DNA of 64,000 nt from Croceibacterium_A sp035555595 (GTDB lineage Bacteria; Pseudomonadota; Alphaproteobacteria; Sphingomonadales; Sphingomonadaceae): positions 1 to 64,000 of the forward strand of contig DATMGK010000031.1 of NCBI GenBank assembly GCA_035555595.1, given 5' to 3'. Of this stretch, positions 15,581-24,145 are shown one piece after another. The notes under the pieces were generated by a model. It was not told the origin of the DNA, ran no database searches, and saw nothing but the letters and a program-made list of their open reading frames with translations. The stretch's first letter is position 1. Each line of letters starts with the position of its first letter. A program made the translations under genes and the position numbers.

Positions 15581-17032
15581 TCAGGTCCCCGGTGCTTCCC
15601 GCCCCGGCAATTGCGGCCTCGGCGCGGCGAGATTGCGCTGCGGCGGCAGGCTTTCGCCACTGATACGCTTCGGCGCGGGAGCAGGCTGGGCATTGGTGGC
15701 GACCACACGCCAGATGATGTTCGCGGTATCGTCGCTCACCAGCAGCGCGCCGGATTTGTCCCACTCCACCCAGGTCGGGCGCCCGTGCGTATCGCCGTTT
15801 CCAGCCAGGAAGCCGCTCAGCACCGGCTGGGGCTTGTCGAGCGGGTTGCCGCGTTCATCGAAACGCACGAACACCACGTCATAGCCAGCCGGCGGCTTGC
15901 GGTTCCACGATCCATGGCGCGCCACGAACGCGCCCTGCGCGAACGCTGGCCCCATGCGCGTACCTTCGCGCGTAAATGTCAGGCCCAGTGCGGCGACATG
16001 GGGGCCGAGCGCGTATTCAGGCGTGCGGGTATATTCCAGCATGAAATCGGGCATCGGGATTTTCACCCGCTCATCGATGTTCATGCCCCAATATACCCAC
16101 GGCCAGCCATAGTTCACGCCGATCGGCACGTTGGTGAGATAGTCGGGCACCAGGTCGGAGCCGAGCTGGTCGCGTTCGTTGACCGTGACCCACAGTTCCC
16201 CGTTCCACGGGTTCCACGCCAGCCCGTTGGGGTTGCGCAGACCCGCGCCGTAAACGCGGGCCAGCCCGCTGGGCAGATCGAGTTCATGAATAGCGGCCCG
16301 GTTCCGCTCTGCCTCTATCCCCGCATCGGCAATGTTGGAGGCAGAACCGACGGCAATGTAGAGCTTCGTCCCGTCATCGCTGAGGATGATGTTCCGCATC
16401 CAGTGGTTGCCCGCAGGCGGCAGGTCCACGAGCTTTGTCGGCTCCCCGGTTACCGCATTGGCGCCTTCGGCATAATCGAAGCGCAGCAGCGCGTCGTGAT
16501 TGGCGACGTAGAGCTTGCCATCGCGCCAGGCCAGCCCGGACGGCGAGGACAGGCCGGTCAGCAGCTCATGCTTTTCCTCTGCCACGCCATCCCCATCGGC
16601 ATCGCGCAACAGGACCACCTTGTTCGGCGAAGGCACAGAGGCACCCGCACGGCGGAAAAGGAACCCGGCGATCCAGTTGGTAATGGCATTGCCACCGGCA
16701 ACGACCCGTTCCGGCGCATTGGATTCTGACACCAGAATGTCGCCGTTGGGCATCGCGTAAATCACGCGCGGATGTTCCAGCCCCTCGGCGAAGCGGTTGA
16801 CCTGGAGTCCTTCCGCTGCCTGAGGCGCGGCGCCATCCGCCCAGCCGATCGGCTTGGCCACCTGAACAGTGGGGATCGTCTGAGGATTGGGCTCCACCAG
16901 CTCGGGCTTCGTGCCCGACACCTGCTCTAGAGTGAGTTCCGCAGGGCTACCCCGCAATACCCACCAGCCGGCAGCTACCAGCACCACAACGACGGCGAGC
17001 AGGCCAATGGCGACCTTAGTCAGGATCCTCAT
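15581..17032 (-). CDS. PQQ-dependent sugar (sorbosone) dehydrogenase-like beta-propeller protein
   Basis: About 483 residues: an N-terminal hydrophobic signal/anchor (residues about 6-26) and a six-bladed propeller of the glucose/sorbosone dehydrogenase family, with blocks such as LVSESNAPERVV, RNIILSDDGTKLYIAVGS, GLRNPNGLAW and HGSWNRKPPAGY. Relatives are periplasmic and use PQQ and calcium, but many members have no proven substrate. ATG at 17032 (MRILTK) chosen over an ATG 36 bp upstream. Divergent from msrC with a 61-bp spacer. No PQQ synthesis genes are present in the window. Confidence 0.86.
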   Translation of the reverse strand: MRILTKVAIGLLAVVVVLVAAGWWVLRGSPAELTLEQVSGTKPELVEPNPQTIPTVQVAKPIGWADGAAPQAAEGLQVNRFAEGLEHPRVIYAMPNGDILVSESNAPERVVAGGNAITNWIAGFLFRRAGASVPSPNKVVLLRDADGDGVAEEKHELLTGLSSPSGLAWRDGKLYVANHDALLRFDYAEGANAVTGEPTKLVDLPPAGNHWMRNIILSDDGTKLYIAVGSASNIADAGIEAERNRAAIHELDLPSGLARVYGAGLRNPNGLAWNPWNGELWVTVNERDQLGSDLVPDYLTNVPIGVNYGWPWVYWGMNIDERVKIPMPDFMLEYTRTPEYALGPHVAALGLTFTREGTRMGPAFAQGAFVARHGSWNRKPPAGYDVVFVRFDERGNPLDKPQPVLSGFLAGNGDTHGRPTWVEWDKSGALLVSDDTANIIWRVVATNAQPAPAPKRISGESLPPQRNLAAPRPQLPGREAPGT

Positions 17033-17093
17033 ACGCACCCGAATAAGCCAATGGCCCCCTTGCGGCAACGGAATCCATCATTAGGCAAAGCGG

Positions 17094-17576
17094 ATGCATG
17101 ACTTCACCCTGCCGCAAGGCCTGCCGAAGACAGAGCTTTACCGCGAATTGCTTGCCGCAGCCGATGCGCTGACCGGCGATGAGCCAGACGGGATCGCCAA
17201 CATGGCCAATCTGGCGGCATTGGTGTGGCAACTCGTGCCTGATCTCAACTGGGCCGGATTTTATCGTATGGTTGGCGGGGAACTGGTCCTCGGCCCGTTT
17301 TGCGGCAAACCGGCATGCATTCGCATTCCTCTGGGCAAGGGCGTGTGCGGAACGGCGGCGGCAAGTGGTGAAAGCCAGCTTGTGGCGGATGTCCACGCTT
17401 TCCCCGGCCACATAGCCTGCGACGCGGCGAGCCGATCTGAACTGGTCGTGCCCGTCAGGCGCGAAGGGGCGGTGATCGCGGTGATCGATCTGGACAGCCC
17501 CTTGCCCGCGCGGTTCGACGCGGACGATCAGGCCGGTTTTGAGGCGCTGGCCGCACTGGTCGCCAGTCGTATCTGA
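17094..17576 (+). CDS. msrC: Free methionine-(R)-sulfoxide reductase, GAF domain
   Basis: A 160-residue single GAF-domain enzyme that reduces free methionine-R-sulfoxide with thioredoxin. The three redox cysteines of the fRMsr (YebR/MsrC) family are present: GKPACIRI, GKGVCGTA and HIACDA. The LNWAGFYR and SELVVPV segments also match. Cytoplasmic protection against oxidative damage. It converges with parB across a 65-bp gap with a strong hairpin. Confidence 0.92.
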   Translation: MHDFTLPQGLPKTELYRELLAAADALTGDEPDGIANMANLAALVWQLVPDLNWAGFYRMVGGELVLGPFCGKPACIRIPLGKGVCGTAAASGESQLVADVHAFPGHIACDAASRSELVVPVRREGAVIAVIDLDSPLPARFDADDQAGFEALAALVASRI

Positions 17577-17589
17577 GCGGACAAACCCG

Positions 17590-17630
17590 AAGTTGCGCGG
17601 CGCGACCAGTACCGCGCCACACCACAACTT
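17590..17630. terminator. Hairpin between convergent msrC and parB, possible two-way terminator
   Basis: Outer stem AAGTTG/CAACTT (17590-17595/17625-17630) and inner stem GGCGCG/CGCGCC (17599-17604/17613-17618) with an 8-nt loop. It is in the convergent intergenic gap. No T-tract of note follows on either strand (CGCTTT at 17634-17640), so terminator function is uncertain. Confidence 0.4.
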
Positions 17631-17641
17631 ACGCCGCTTTC

Positions 17642-18601
17642 CTAGATGCCGCCGCCCGTCAAACGCTGGCACACCAGATCGAGCTGATCGAGCGTGCGAT
17701 AACGAATGGTCACCGCGCCTGATCGCGGATCGGTATCGGCGGCGATCCGCACCGGCAGGCCGAGGAATTCCTCCAGATGGTTCTGCACCGCGATGATATC
17801 CGCATCGCCAGCGGGATCGCGGGCGGCGCGCGGCTGGCGCTTGCTGCGTGCCGGGGCGGAAGTCTTGCGCGCGAGCTTTTCCACCTCACGCACAGTCAAC
17901 TTGCGATCGACTGCCTGCTGCGCCAGCCCCTCGGCATCTTCGTGCCCAACCAGCGCGCGGGCATGGCCCATGTCCAGCCGCCCTGCCTCGACATGCGCCA
18001 CTACAGAGGCCGGAAGGCTCAGCAGGCGGATGAAGTTGGCGACATGGCTGCGGGATTTACCGACCAGTTTGGCGATCTCGAGATGCGGCAACCCTTCCAG
18101 CTGCGCCAACCGTTTATAAGCGCGCGCTTCTTCAACCGGGTTCAGATCTTCGCGCTGGATGTTTTCGATCAGCGCCAGCGCGGCCACCTCGCGCTCATCC
18201 AGATCCCTTATTAATGCAGGGATTTCATGGAGTTGTGCTTTCTGTGCAGCACGCCAGCGGCGTTCACCCGCCACGAGTTGGTATGTCCCGCCGGAAAGCG
18301 GGCGCACGATCACCGGCTGGATTACGCCCCGCTCAGCGATGGAAGATGCCAGTTCTTCCAGCGCCTCCGGGTCGAAATGGCGGCGGGGCTGTTCCGGATG
18401 CGGTTCGATCGCGGAAACAGGCACACTGGCCAATCCATCGCTGCGCCGGGCGCCCGGTACGGCCGCAGTGACCAGCCCGCCCTCTTCGGAACCGGCAGCC
18501 ACCACCGGCTCTTCCCGCCGCGCATCGCCCAGCAGAGCGCCAAGCCCACGCCCTAGCCGCCGTCGCTGCGCCGCCTGGGTGTCGGTACGCTCTTCGCTCA
18601 T
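17642..18601 (-). CDS. parB: Chromosome partitioning protein ParB
   Basis: 319-residue CTP-dependent DNA clamp that loads at parS and spreads, marking the origin region for segregation. Seen: an N-terminal ParA-stimulating Arg-rich segment (RRRLGRGLGALLG), ParB/Srx domain with the CTP-binding motif GERRWRA, the HTH (GKSRSHVANFIRLLSLP) and a C-terminal dimerisation part. The start overlaps the parA stop by 4 bp. Three parS sites lie 0.8-3.3 kb away. Confidence 0.97.
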   Translation of the reverse strand: MSEERTDTQAAQRRRLGRGLGALLGDARREEPVVAAGSEEGGLVTAAVPGARRSDGLASVPVSAIEPHPEQPRRHFDPEALEELASSIAERGVIQPVIVRPLSGGTYQLVAGERRWRAAQKAQLHEIPALIRDLDEREVAALALIENIQREDLNPVEEARAYKRLAQLEGLPHLEIAKLVGKSRSHVANFIRLLSLPASVVAHVEAGRLDMGHARALVGHEDAEGLAQQAVDRKLTVREVEKLARKTSAPARSKRQPRAARDPAGDADIIAVQNHLEEFLGLPVRIAADTDPRSGAVTIRYRTLDQLDLVCQRLTGGGI

Positions 18602-19374
18602 GCAGCTTTCCTTTCCTGGGGCAGACGGCCAATCAATTCACGCGCCAGCGCCATGTAAGCCCGGCTGCCGGCGCAGGAATGATCGTAGATCAAGGCGGGC
18701 AATCCATGGCTGGGCGCTTCTGACAGGCGCACATTGCGCGGGATAACCGCTTCGAACACCAGCTTGCCCAGACATTCGCGCACGTCATCCGCCACCTGAT
18801 CGGTCAGGCGATTGCGGCGATCGAACATGGTCAGCGCTATACCCACGATGCCAAGATCGGGATTGAAACGCTGCTGCACCTGTTCAACCGTGTGCAGAAG
18901 CTGGCTCAGCCCCTCCAGCGCGAAGAATTCACACTGAAGCGGCACCAGCAGTGTATCGGCCGCCGACAGCGCATTGAGAGTCAGTAGCCCCAGCGAGGGG
19001 GGGCAGTCGATGAAACAAACATCGTGCCCGCGATGGGCAGCCAGCGCCCTGCCCAACCTCTCGGTCCGGTCAGCCACGCCCACCAGCTCAACTTCTGCCC
19101 CACTCAGGTCGACCGTCGCAGGGACCACATCGAGGCCCGGAATGGTTGTCGGCACGATGCACGAGGCCAGCGGCGCTTCATCCACCAGCAGGTCATAGCT
19201 CGATTGTTCGCGGTGCAACGAATCGATGCCCAGACCGGTGGACGCGTTGCCCTGAGGATCGAGATCGATCAGCAGCGTTCGCCACCCTGCAGCGGCCATA
19301 GCCGTTGAGATATTGATGGCAGTTGTGGTCTTGCCCACTCCGCCCTTCTGGTTGGCTATGGCAATGCGGATCAT
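18598..19374 (-). CDS. parA: Chromosome partitioning ATPase ParA
   Basis: 258-residue deviant Walker A ATPase (KGGVGKTT at residues 10-17) that binds DNA non-specifically as an ATP dimer and draws ParB-parS complexes towards the new pole. The family blocks LIDLDPQGNAS and FIDCPPSLG are present. It overlaps rsmG upstream and parB downstream by 4 bp each, so mnmG, rsmG, parA and parB appear to be one translationally coupled unit. Confidence 0.97.
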   Translation of the reverse strand: MIRIAIANQKGGVGKTTTAINISTAMAAAGWRTLLIDLDPQGNASTGLGIDSLHREQSSYDLLVDEAPLASCIVPTTIPGLDVVPATVDLSGAEVELVGVADRTERLGRALAAHRGHDVCFIDCPPSLGLLTLNALSAADTLLVPLQCEFFALEGLSQLLHTVEQVQQRFNPDLGIVGIALTMFDRRNRLTDQVADDVRECLGKLVFEAVIPRNVRLSEAPSHGLPALIYDHSCAGSRAYMALARELIGRLPQERKAA

Positions 19375-19997
19375 CGCAGGTCTGGCGCCCCTTGCCCGAG
19401 GAGAATTCCTCCATCGGCGTCAGTGGCGGACTGTTTCACGTGGAACATTTTCCGCACCTCAGCCGGCTGCTCTGACCATTCTTGCGCTGCGGAACGCCCT
19501 TTGGGCAACAGCCATACGGTGTCCGGTGTGGAAAAGCGGGCGGACAACCGGAGAAGTTTACCAAGCGGAGCAAAGGCACGCGCCACTATTACAGCCGATT
19601 CGAAGCTTTCCACATTTTCGACGCGAGCACCTTCAACCCGGCAATTTTGAAGGCCCAGCTCTGTGGCCGCCCGATTTAACCAGTCCACTCTGCGCTTGCG
19701 TGATTCGACAAGGATGAAGCTCGCGTCAGGCGAAGCTGCAGCAAGCGCGAGGCCCGGGAACCCCGCCCCGGTTCCCAGATCGAGCCACGGTGACGTTCCA
19801 CGTGGAACATGATCCAACAGCTGCAAACTATCGGCAAAATGCCGCTGCCACACCGACGCGAGGCTCGCCGCTGAAACAAGGTTCTGCCGCTCGTTCTCAT
19901 CAGCCAGCAGCACGGCCAGCTTTTCCAGCCGCTCAATACCGGCCGAATCGGTGCGTTGCGCGCAGAACTCCCGCGCCTCTGCCTCATTCGCGATCAC
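19371..19997 (-). CDS. rsmG: 16S rRNA (guanine527-N7)-methyltransferase RsmG
   Basis: 208-residue SAM-dependent enzyme that methylates G527 of 16S rRNA. The SAM site DLGTGAGFPGLALA and the following ILVESRKRRVDWL are clear. GTG start at 19997, overlapping the mnmG stop by 4 bp. Two parS sites lie within the coding sequence, one encoding FHVKQ near the C-terminus and the other encoding the HVPRGT segment, so the gene carries a segregation signal as well as a protein. Confidence 0.96.
   Translation of the reverse strand: MIANEAEAREFCAQRTDSAGIERLEKLAVLLADENERQNLVSAASLASVWQRHFADSLQLLDHVPRGTSPWLDLGTGAGFPGLALAAASPDASFILVESRKRRVDWLNRAATELGLQNCRVEGARVENVESFESAVIVARAFAPLGKLLRLSARFSTPDTVWLLPKGRSAAQEWSEQPAEVRKMFHVKQSATDADGGILLGQGAPDLR
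19432..19447. other. parS site (inside rsmG)
   Basis: TGTTTCACGTGGAACA differs from the canonical bacterial parS 16-mer (TGTTTCACGTGAAACA) at one position. It lies about 60 bp upstream of the parA start, within rsmG codons. Confidence 0.9.
19794..19809. other. parS site (inside rsmG)
   Basis: The core GTTCCACGTGGAAC is a perfect 14-bp palindrome. The 16-mer has three differences from the canonical parS, of which two are symmetrical (C/G in both arms) and also occur singly in the two other sites here. Confidence 0.8.
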
Positions 19998-21850
19998 GCG
20001 GCACGCCTCCGGGCAAAGACCAGCAGCGCAGCCAACGCAGCGGGAGTGATTCCGCGCACACGACCCGCCGCCGCGAGATCGGGAGGCCGGGCATCGGTCA
20101 ACCGCTCGACCATTTCATTCGACAGTCCGGGCACACTGGCGAAGGGGAAGCCCTCGCCAAGAATAACCGCCTCGCTCGCCCGCACGTCTTTCAGCTCCCG
20201 CTCCTGCCGCTCCAGATAAGGTGCGTAATCCGCATCTTCCGCCATTTCGAGCGCCAGTTCGCTGGTGCGGTCTAGCGCCGAATCCAGCCAGGGTGCCAGG
20301 CTTTCCAGATCGATGCCGGGATAGCGCAACCACTGGGAAAGGGTTTGCCTGCCCGTCCCTTCGCGAACCGGAAGACCGTTCGTGACCAATTCTCCCGGTG
20401 CGACTTCGCGCGCCAGCGCTTCGCTCCAGTTAGCGCGACTGCGCTCGCGTCTTTCAAACCATTCCTTTCGCTCTTCACCCACGCAATGCGCGGCGATGGC
20501 CAGCGGAGTGAGCCGTGTCGCAGCGTTGCTCGCGCGCAGGCGAAGGCGATACTCCGCACGCGCGGTCAGCATGCGATAAGGTTCGCTCACTCCGTGAAGC
20601 GTCAGGTCATCCACCATGACCGCGATGTAACTATTGCCCCGGTCGAGCGGCGCAGGCTCACGATCCATGACCGCCGCCGCTGCATGCATGCCGGCATAGA
20701 GACCCTGTGCAGCGGCTTCTTCATATCCGGTGGTGCCGTTGATCTGGCCAGCGCAATACAGCCCCGTGATGCCCTGCAACTGCAAGTCCCGCCCAAGGGA
20801 CCGTGGATCGATGTGATCGTATTCGACCGCATATCCAGGCATCTCCATCTCCACGCACTCCAGCCCCGTCATCGTCCGAAGCATGGAAAGCTGCACATCG
20901 GATGGAAGCGAGGTGCTGACTCCATTCGGATAGACCCAATGGGTTGCCAGTCCTTCCGGCTCCAGAAAGACCTGATGCCCATCGCGGTCGCCGAAGCGGT
21001 GAATCTTGTCCTCGATCGATGGGCAATAGCGCGGCCCAGACGCCTCAATCGCACCAGTGAACAGCGGCGATCGGTGCAGGTTCTGCCGGATGACGTCATG
21101 GCTTCGCGTATTGGTGCGGGTAACGGCGCAAAAGACCTGCGGGTTGACGCGCCCGAGCGTCAGCGGCGACATGGTCCAGGGCTCCAGGTCCGATCGCTGC
21201 TCGTCCAGCTGGGCCCAGTCGATCGTGCGACCATCAAGCCGTGGCGGCGTGCCGGTCTTGAGCCGCCGCATCGGCAATGCTGCTTCGCGAAGCTGGCTGG
21301 CGAGGCGCTGAGCGGATGCCTCGCCGATGCGACCGCCCGTCATCCGCTCCTCACCCCGGAACAGGGTGCCGCCGAGAAACGTGCCGGTACACAGCACCAC
21401 GGCGCGAGCCTCGATCCGGCTCCCGTCTGCCAATTCCACGCCGGCCACCCGATCACCATCCAGGAGAAGGGCCGCCGCTTCTCCGGCGACGAGATCAAGG
21501 CCGTTCTGCCCGCGCATCATGCGTTGCACCGCCGCCTTGAAAAGCGTGCGATCTGCCTGAACACGCGGCCCCCACACCGCGCTGCCCTTCGACCGATTCA
21601 GCATGCGATAGTGAATGGCCGCCGCGTCGGCAGCGCGGCCGATCAGGCCATCAAAGGCATCGACCTCGCGAACGAGATGCCCTTTGCCAAGGCCGCCTAT
21701 TGCCGGGTTGCAGCTCATTGCACCGATGGCGGCGAGATCAAACGAGATCAGCGCTGTGCGCGCACCCATCCGTGCGGAAACAGCGGCGGCCTCACAACCG
21801 GCGTGACCTCCTCCGATCACCAGAACGTCAAATGCACGCGTGTCCATCAT
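19994..21850 (-). CDS. mnmG: tRNA uridine-5-carboxymethylaminomethyl modification enzyme MnmG (GidA)
   Basis: 618-residue FAD protein that works with MnmE to install the 5-carboxymethylaminomethyl group on wobble U34. Seen: the N-terminal dinucleotide-binding motif VIGGGHAGCEAA, conserved MSCNPAIGG and GRIGEASAQRL blocks, the GYEEAAAQGLYAG block and the C-terminal GITPAALAALL. Separated from mnmE by a 73-bp gap that contains a parS site. Confidence 0.98.
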   Translation of the reverse strand: MMDTRAFDVLVIGGGHAGCEAAAVSARMGARTALISFDLAAIGAMSCNPAIGGLGKGHLVREVDAFDGLIGRAADAAAIHYRMLNRSKGSAVWGPRVQADRTLFKAAVQRMMRGQNGLDLVAGEAAALLLDGDRVAGVELADGSRIEARAVVLCTGTFLGGTLFRGEERMTGGRIGEASAQRLASQLREAALPMRRLKTGTPPRLDGRTIDWAQLDEQRSDLEPWTMSPLTLGRVNPQVFCAVTRTNTRSHDVIRQNLHRSPLFTGAIEASGPRYCPSIEDKIHRFGDRDGHQVFLEPEGLATHWVYPNGVSTSLPSDVQLSMLRTMTGLECVEMEMPGYAVEYDHIDPRSLGRDLQLQGITGLYCAGQINGTTGYEEAAAQGLYAGMHAAAAVMDREPAPLDRGNSYIAVMVDDLTLHGVSEPYRMLTARAEYRLRLRASNAATRLTPLAIAAHCVGEERKEWFERRERSRANWSEALAREVAPGELVTNGLPVREGTGRQTLSQWLRYPGIDLESLAPWLDSALDRTSELALEMAEDADYAPYLERQERELKDVRASEAVILGEGFPFASVPGLSNEMVERLTDARPPDLAAAGRVRGITPAALAALLVFARRRAA

Positions 21851-21893
21851 CGCGCCCTAGTGCGCTGAGCGATGCGGGTCAAAACCGTTGGGA

Positions 21894-21909
21894 TGTTCCA
21901 CGTGAAACA
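21894..21909. other. parS site between mnmG and mnmE
   Basis: TGTTCCACGTGAAACA differs from the canonical parS at one position (the mirror of the change at 19432). This is the only one of the three in non-coding DNA. Confidence 0.9.
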
Positions 21910-21923
21910 CCTGCCCTCAGACA

Positions 21924-23198
21924 TCACTTGCCTATGCAGAATCTACCAAAGAGCGCATCAAGCACGTCTTCGGTCCCGCTACGTCCCACCAGCCGGTCAA
22001 ACGCCTGCCGCGCCTGCCGCAACCCTTCTGCGATGAGCAGCGGGTCGCGCTCCATTCGCGCAACAGCCAGCGCTTGAACCGCTTGCTCAAGCAGATCCCG
22101 CTGCCGCCGATTGAGTGCCGCCTCTCCCGGACGGGGCATCGCCCCTGCCGCATGGCCAATCAATTCCCGCTTGAGTTCGTCCAGCCCCTCGCCCGTCACT
22201 GCTGACACTCGATGGTGGGCGGCCTGCTTGGCCTGATGCCCATCGACATCACACCGCGCCTCTATCTCCCAAGCACCATCTGGCCCCTCACCTTCCGGGC
22301 CCAGCCACAGCACCAGATCGGCGCGCTCAATCTCAATCCGCGCCCGCTCTATGCCGATAGCTTCGACTGCATCGCCTGTGCCGTCCCGCAATCCGGCCAT
22401 GTCCACGAAGCTGAACGGAATGCCTCCCAGCGCCACCGGGCGCACCAGCACGTCACGCGTCGTACCGGCCAGCGGCGCCGTGATCGCTGCCTCGCTTTCC
22501 GTCAAAGCGTTGAATAGAGTTGATTTTCCGGCATTCGGCGGGCCCGCCAGTGCAATGCGATAGCCCTCTTTCAGCACTTCCGCCGAAGGAGCAGCCAACG
22601 CCTGCTGAATCTCCGCGCCCAGACCCGCAATCTCCTCTGAAAAACCGGCCGGAAGCGCGGAAACATCGTCCTCATCTTCAAAATCGAGAACCGCTTCCAG
22701 CCGCGCCGCCAGCATCAGCAGGCCGGCGCGCCATTGTTCCACTCGCCGTGACAGTACGCCACCAGCCAGCGCAATCGCCGCCCGGCGCTGAACTTCCGTT
22801 TCCGCCTCCAGCAGATCAGCCAGCCCTTCCGCTTCCGCCAGATCGATACGACCATTGGCGAAAGCACGACGGGTGAATTCTCCCGGTTCTGCCTTGCGAA
22901 GGCCCGGAAGGGCGGCCAGCGCACGCTCAACCGCCGCAACCACGGCTCGTCCGCCATGCAGATGCAGCTCCGCCAGGTCCTCTCCCGTTGCCGTTGCCGG
23001 ACCGGGAAACCACAGCATCAACCCGTCATCGAGCGGGGCGCCCTCCCCATCCCGGAATAGCGCGCGCACCGCGCGGCGGGCCTGCGGAACGCGGCCTGCC
23101 AGTGCCTGAAGCACCCCGCTCGCTCGCGGCCCGCTAACCCGAACGACAGCGATCCCCGCAGGCGGCGAACCGCTCGAAAGCGCGAAGATCGTGTCCAT
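21924..23198 (-). CDS. mnmE: tRNA modification GTPase MnmE (TrmE)
   Basis: 424-residue GTPase partner of MnmG. N-terminal formyl-THF-binding domain (about 1-115), helical domain, and an inserted G domain with G1 GPPNAGKST (residues 219-227), G2 TTRD and G3 DMAGLRD (266-272). The C-terminal FCIGK motif, with the functionally required cysteine, is intact. Slightly shorter than E. coli MnmE. Leftward, upstream of mnmG. Confidence 0.97.
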   Translation of the reverse strand: MDTIFALSSGSPPAGIAVVRVSGPRASGVLQALAGRVPQARRAVRALFRDGEGAPLDDGLMLWFPGPATATGEDLAELHLHGGRAVVAAVERALAALPGLRKAEPGEFTRRAFANGRIDLAEAEGLADLLEAETEVQRRAAIALAGGVLSRRVEQWRAGLLMLAARLEAVLDFEDEDDVSALPAGFSEEIAGLGAEIQQALAAPSAEVLKEGYRIALAGPPNAGKSTLFNALTESEAAITAPLAGTTRDVLVRPVALGGIPFSFVDMAGLRDGTGDAVEAIGIERARIEIERADLVLWLGPEGEGPDGAWEIEARCDVDGHQAKQAAHHRVSAVTGEGLDELKRELIGHAAGAMPRPGEAALNRRQRDLLEQAVQALAVARMERDPLLIAEGLRQARQAFDRLVGRSGTEDVLDALFGRFCIGK

Positions 23199-23210
23199 AA
23201 TTGCCGGTGT

Positions 23211-23477
23211 CTAGGATTCAGATTTGGTGTCGCAATCCGGAGCAGAGGCACTCGCCTTGCGCGCGCCGTCCATAAAATTCTGGAACATTTTCAGTCCCAT
23301 CTGCCCCATGGGCGCCAACTGCTTCGCATATTCCTGAAGCTGGTCGACATTACCCGCGCCCTGCATCGCCTTGGCGAAGGCATCGACATAGACGGCGTTG
23401 GCCTTCTCCACATCGGGCAGGCCCATAAACCGGCGCGCCTCCTCCGGCGAACAATCGATCTCGATATTGACCTTCAT
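23211..23477 (-). CDS. Small conserved protein, DUF6489-like
   Basis: About 88 residues starting MKVNIEIDCSPEEARR. The N-terminal strand followed by a helix with the pattern FMGLPDV and a hydrophobic middle (GQMGLKMFQNFMDG) recalls small conserved alphaproteobacterial proteins of the DUF6489 type. Function unknown. The ATG at 23477 is favoured over the longer frame from 23534. It sits 12 bp before mnmE and may be co-transcribed with it. Confidence 0.7.
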   Translation of the reverse strand: MKVNIEIDCSPEEARRFMGLPDVEKANAVYVDAFAKAMQGAGNVDQLQEYAKQLAPMGQMGLKMFQNFMDGARKASASAPDCDTKSES

Positions 23478-23592
23478 CGGCGGAAACTCCGGCCGGCACA
23501 CCCGCAAAGGGCGCACCCGTTGAACGAACCACACTTATCGTAACGTTCTATATGAGCGGGACCACCCGCATTTCCACCCTAACCGATCGCGA

Positions 23593-24141
23593 TCAACTGC
23601 CATGCTCATTGATCGCCCGCTGAATGAATGCCAGCCGCGCTGCCACGTCCACCAGTGGCAGAGGGGTAAGTTCGTAGCCATAGCGCCGCCAGGCCTGCAT
23701 CACCGCCACGTCACTTTCCAAGGCCTCTTCCCAGGTCTGAATGCGCTGCGCATCGGAAACATATATCTCGCGCCAGGGCGGAGCGTGAAAGATCGGGCCT
23801 TCATAGCGCAGTTCCCGACAGGCTTGGTCGATCGACGCGGGAACGGGCAAATCCGCCAGATCGAGAAATCCGACAATATCGGGAAAGCCGCGATCGAAAA
23901 TCGCCACGCCACCGCCCTGCCCGGCCATTTCAAAAGCCGCCAGCTCATGCGCAAGCATGGCTTCCGCAAAACCCGTCGGATTATCTTGCCGAAGCTCCAT
24001 TCCGCCCGGCTTCGTCAGGATTGCCCTCGCCACTTCAGGCATAACGGCAATTCCGGCGGCCCGGGCGGCAGCCAACAGTGTCGACTTTCCTGTCCCCGGA
24101 CCCCCGGTAATCGCTGACCGGAAAGCGGCGGTGCCGCCCAC
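23593..24141 (-). CDS. P-loop ATPase/kinase-like protein (AAA_28 type)
   Basis: 182 residues with a P-loop near the N-terminus (TGGPGTGKST), FDRGFPDIVGF in the middle, and a LID-like stretch around PPWREIYVSDAQR. This matches the AAA_28/NadR-kinase-like family of small nucleotide kinases of unknown substrate. It starts 4 bp after the rho stop in the same direction, so it is likely co-transcribed with rho. Confidence 0.8.
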   Translation of the reverse strand: MGGTAAFRSAITGGPGTGKSTLLAAARAAGIAVMPEVARAILTKPGGMELRQDNPTGFAEAMLAHELAAFEMAGQGGGVAIFDRGFPDIVGFLDLADLPVPASIDQACRELRYEGPIFHAPPWREIYVSDAQRIQTWEEALESDVAVMQAWRRYGYELTPLPLVDVAARLAFIQRAINEHGS

Positions 24142-24145
24142 CGGT

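Noticed and set aside
15573..15592. CCGGGG...CCCCGG hairpin between the DUF815 and sorbosone-dehydrogenase-like genes
   Set aside because: It overlaps the stop region of the latter and has no T-tract on either strand; too weak to list as a terminator.
20345..21868. Plus-strand open frame of 507 codons opposite mnmG
   Set aside because: MnmG is certain on the minus strand; this frame lacks any family signature.
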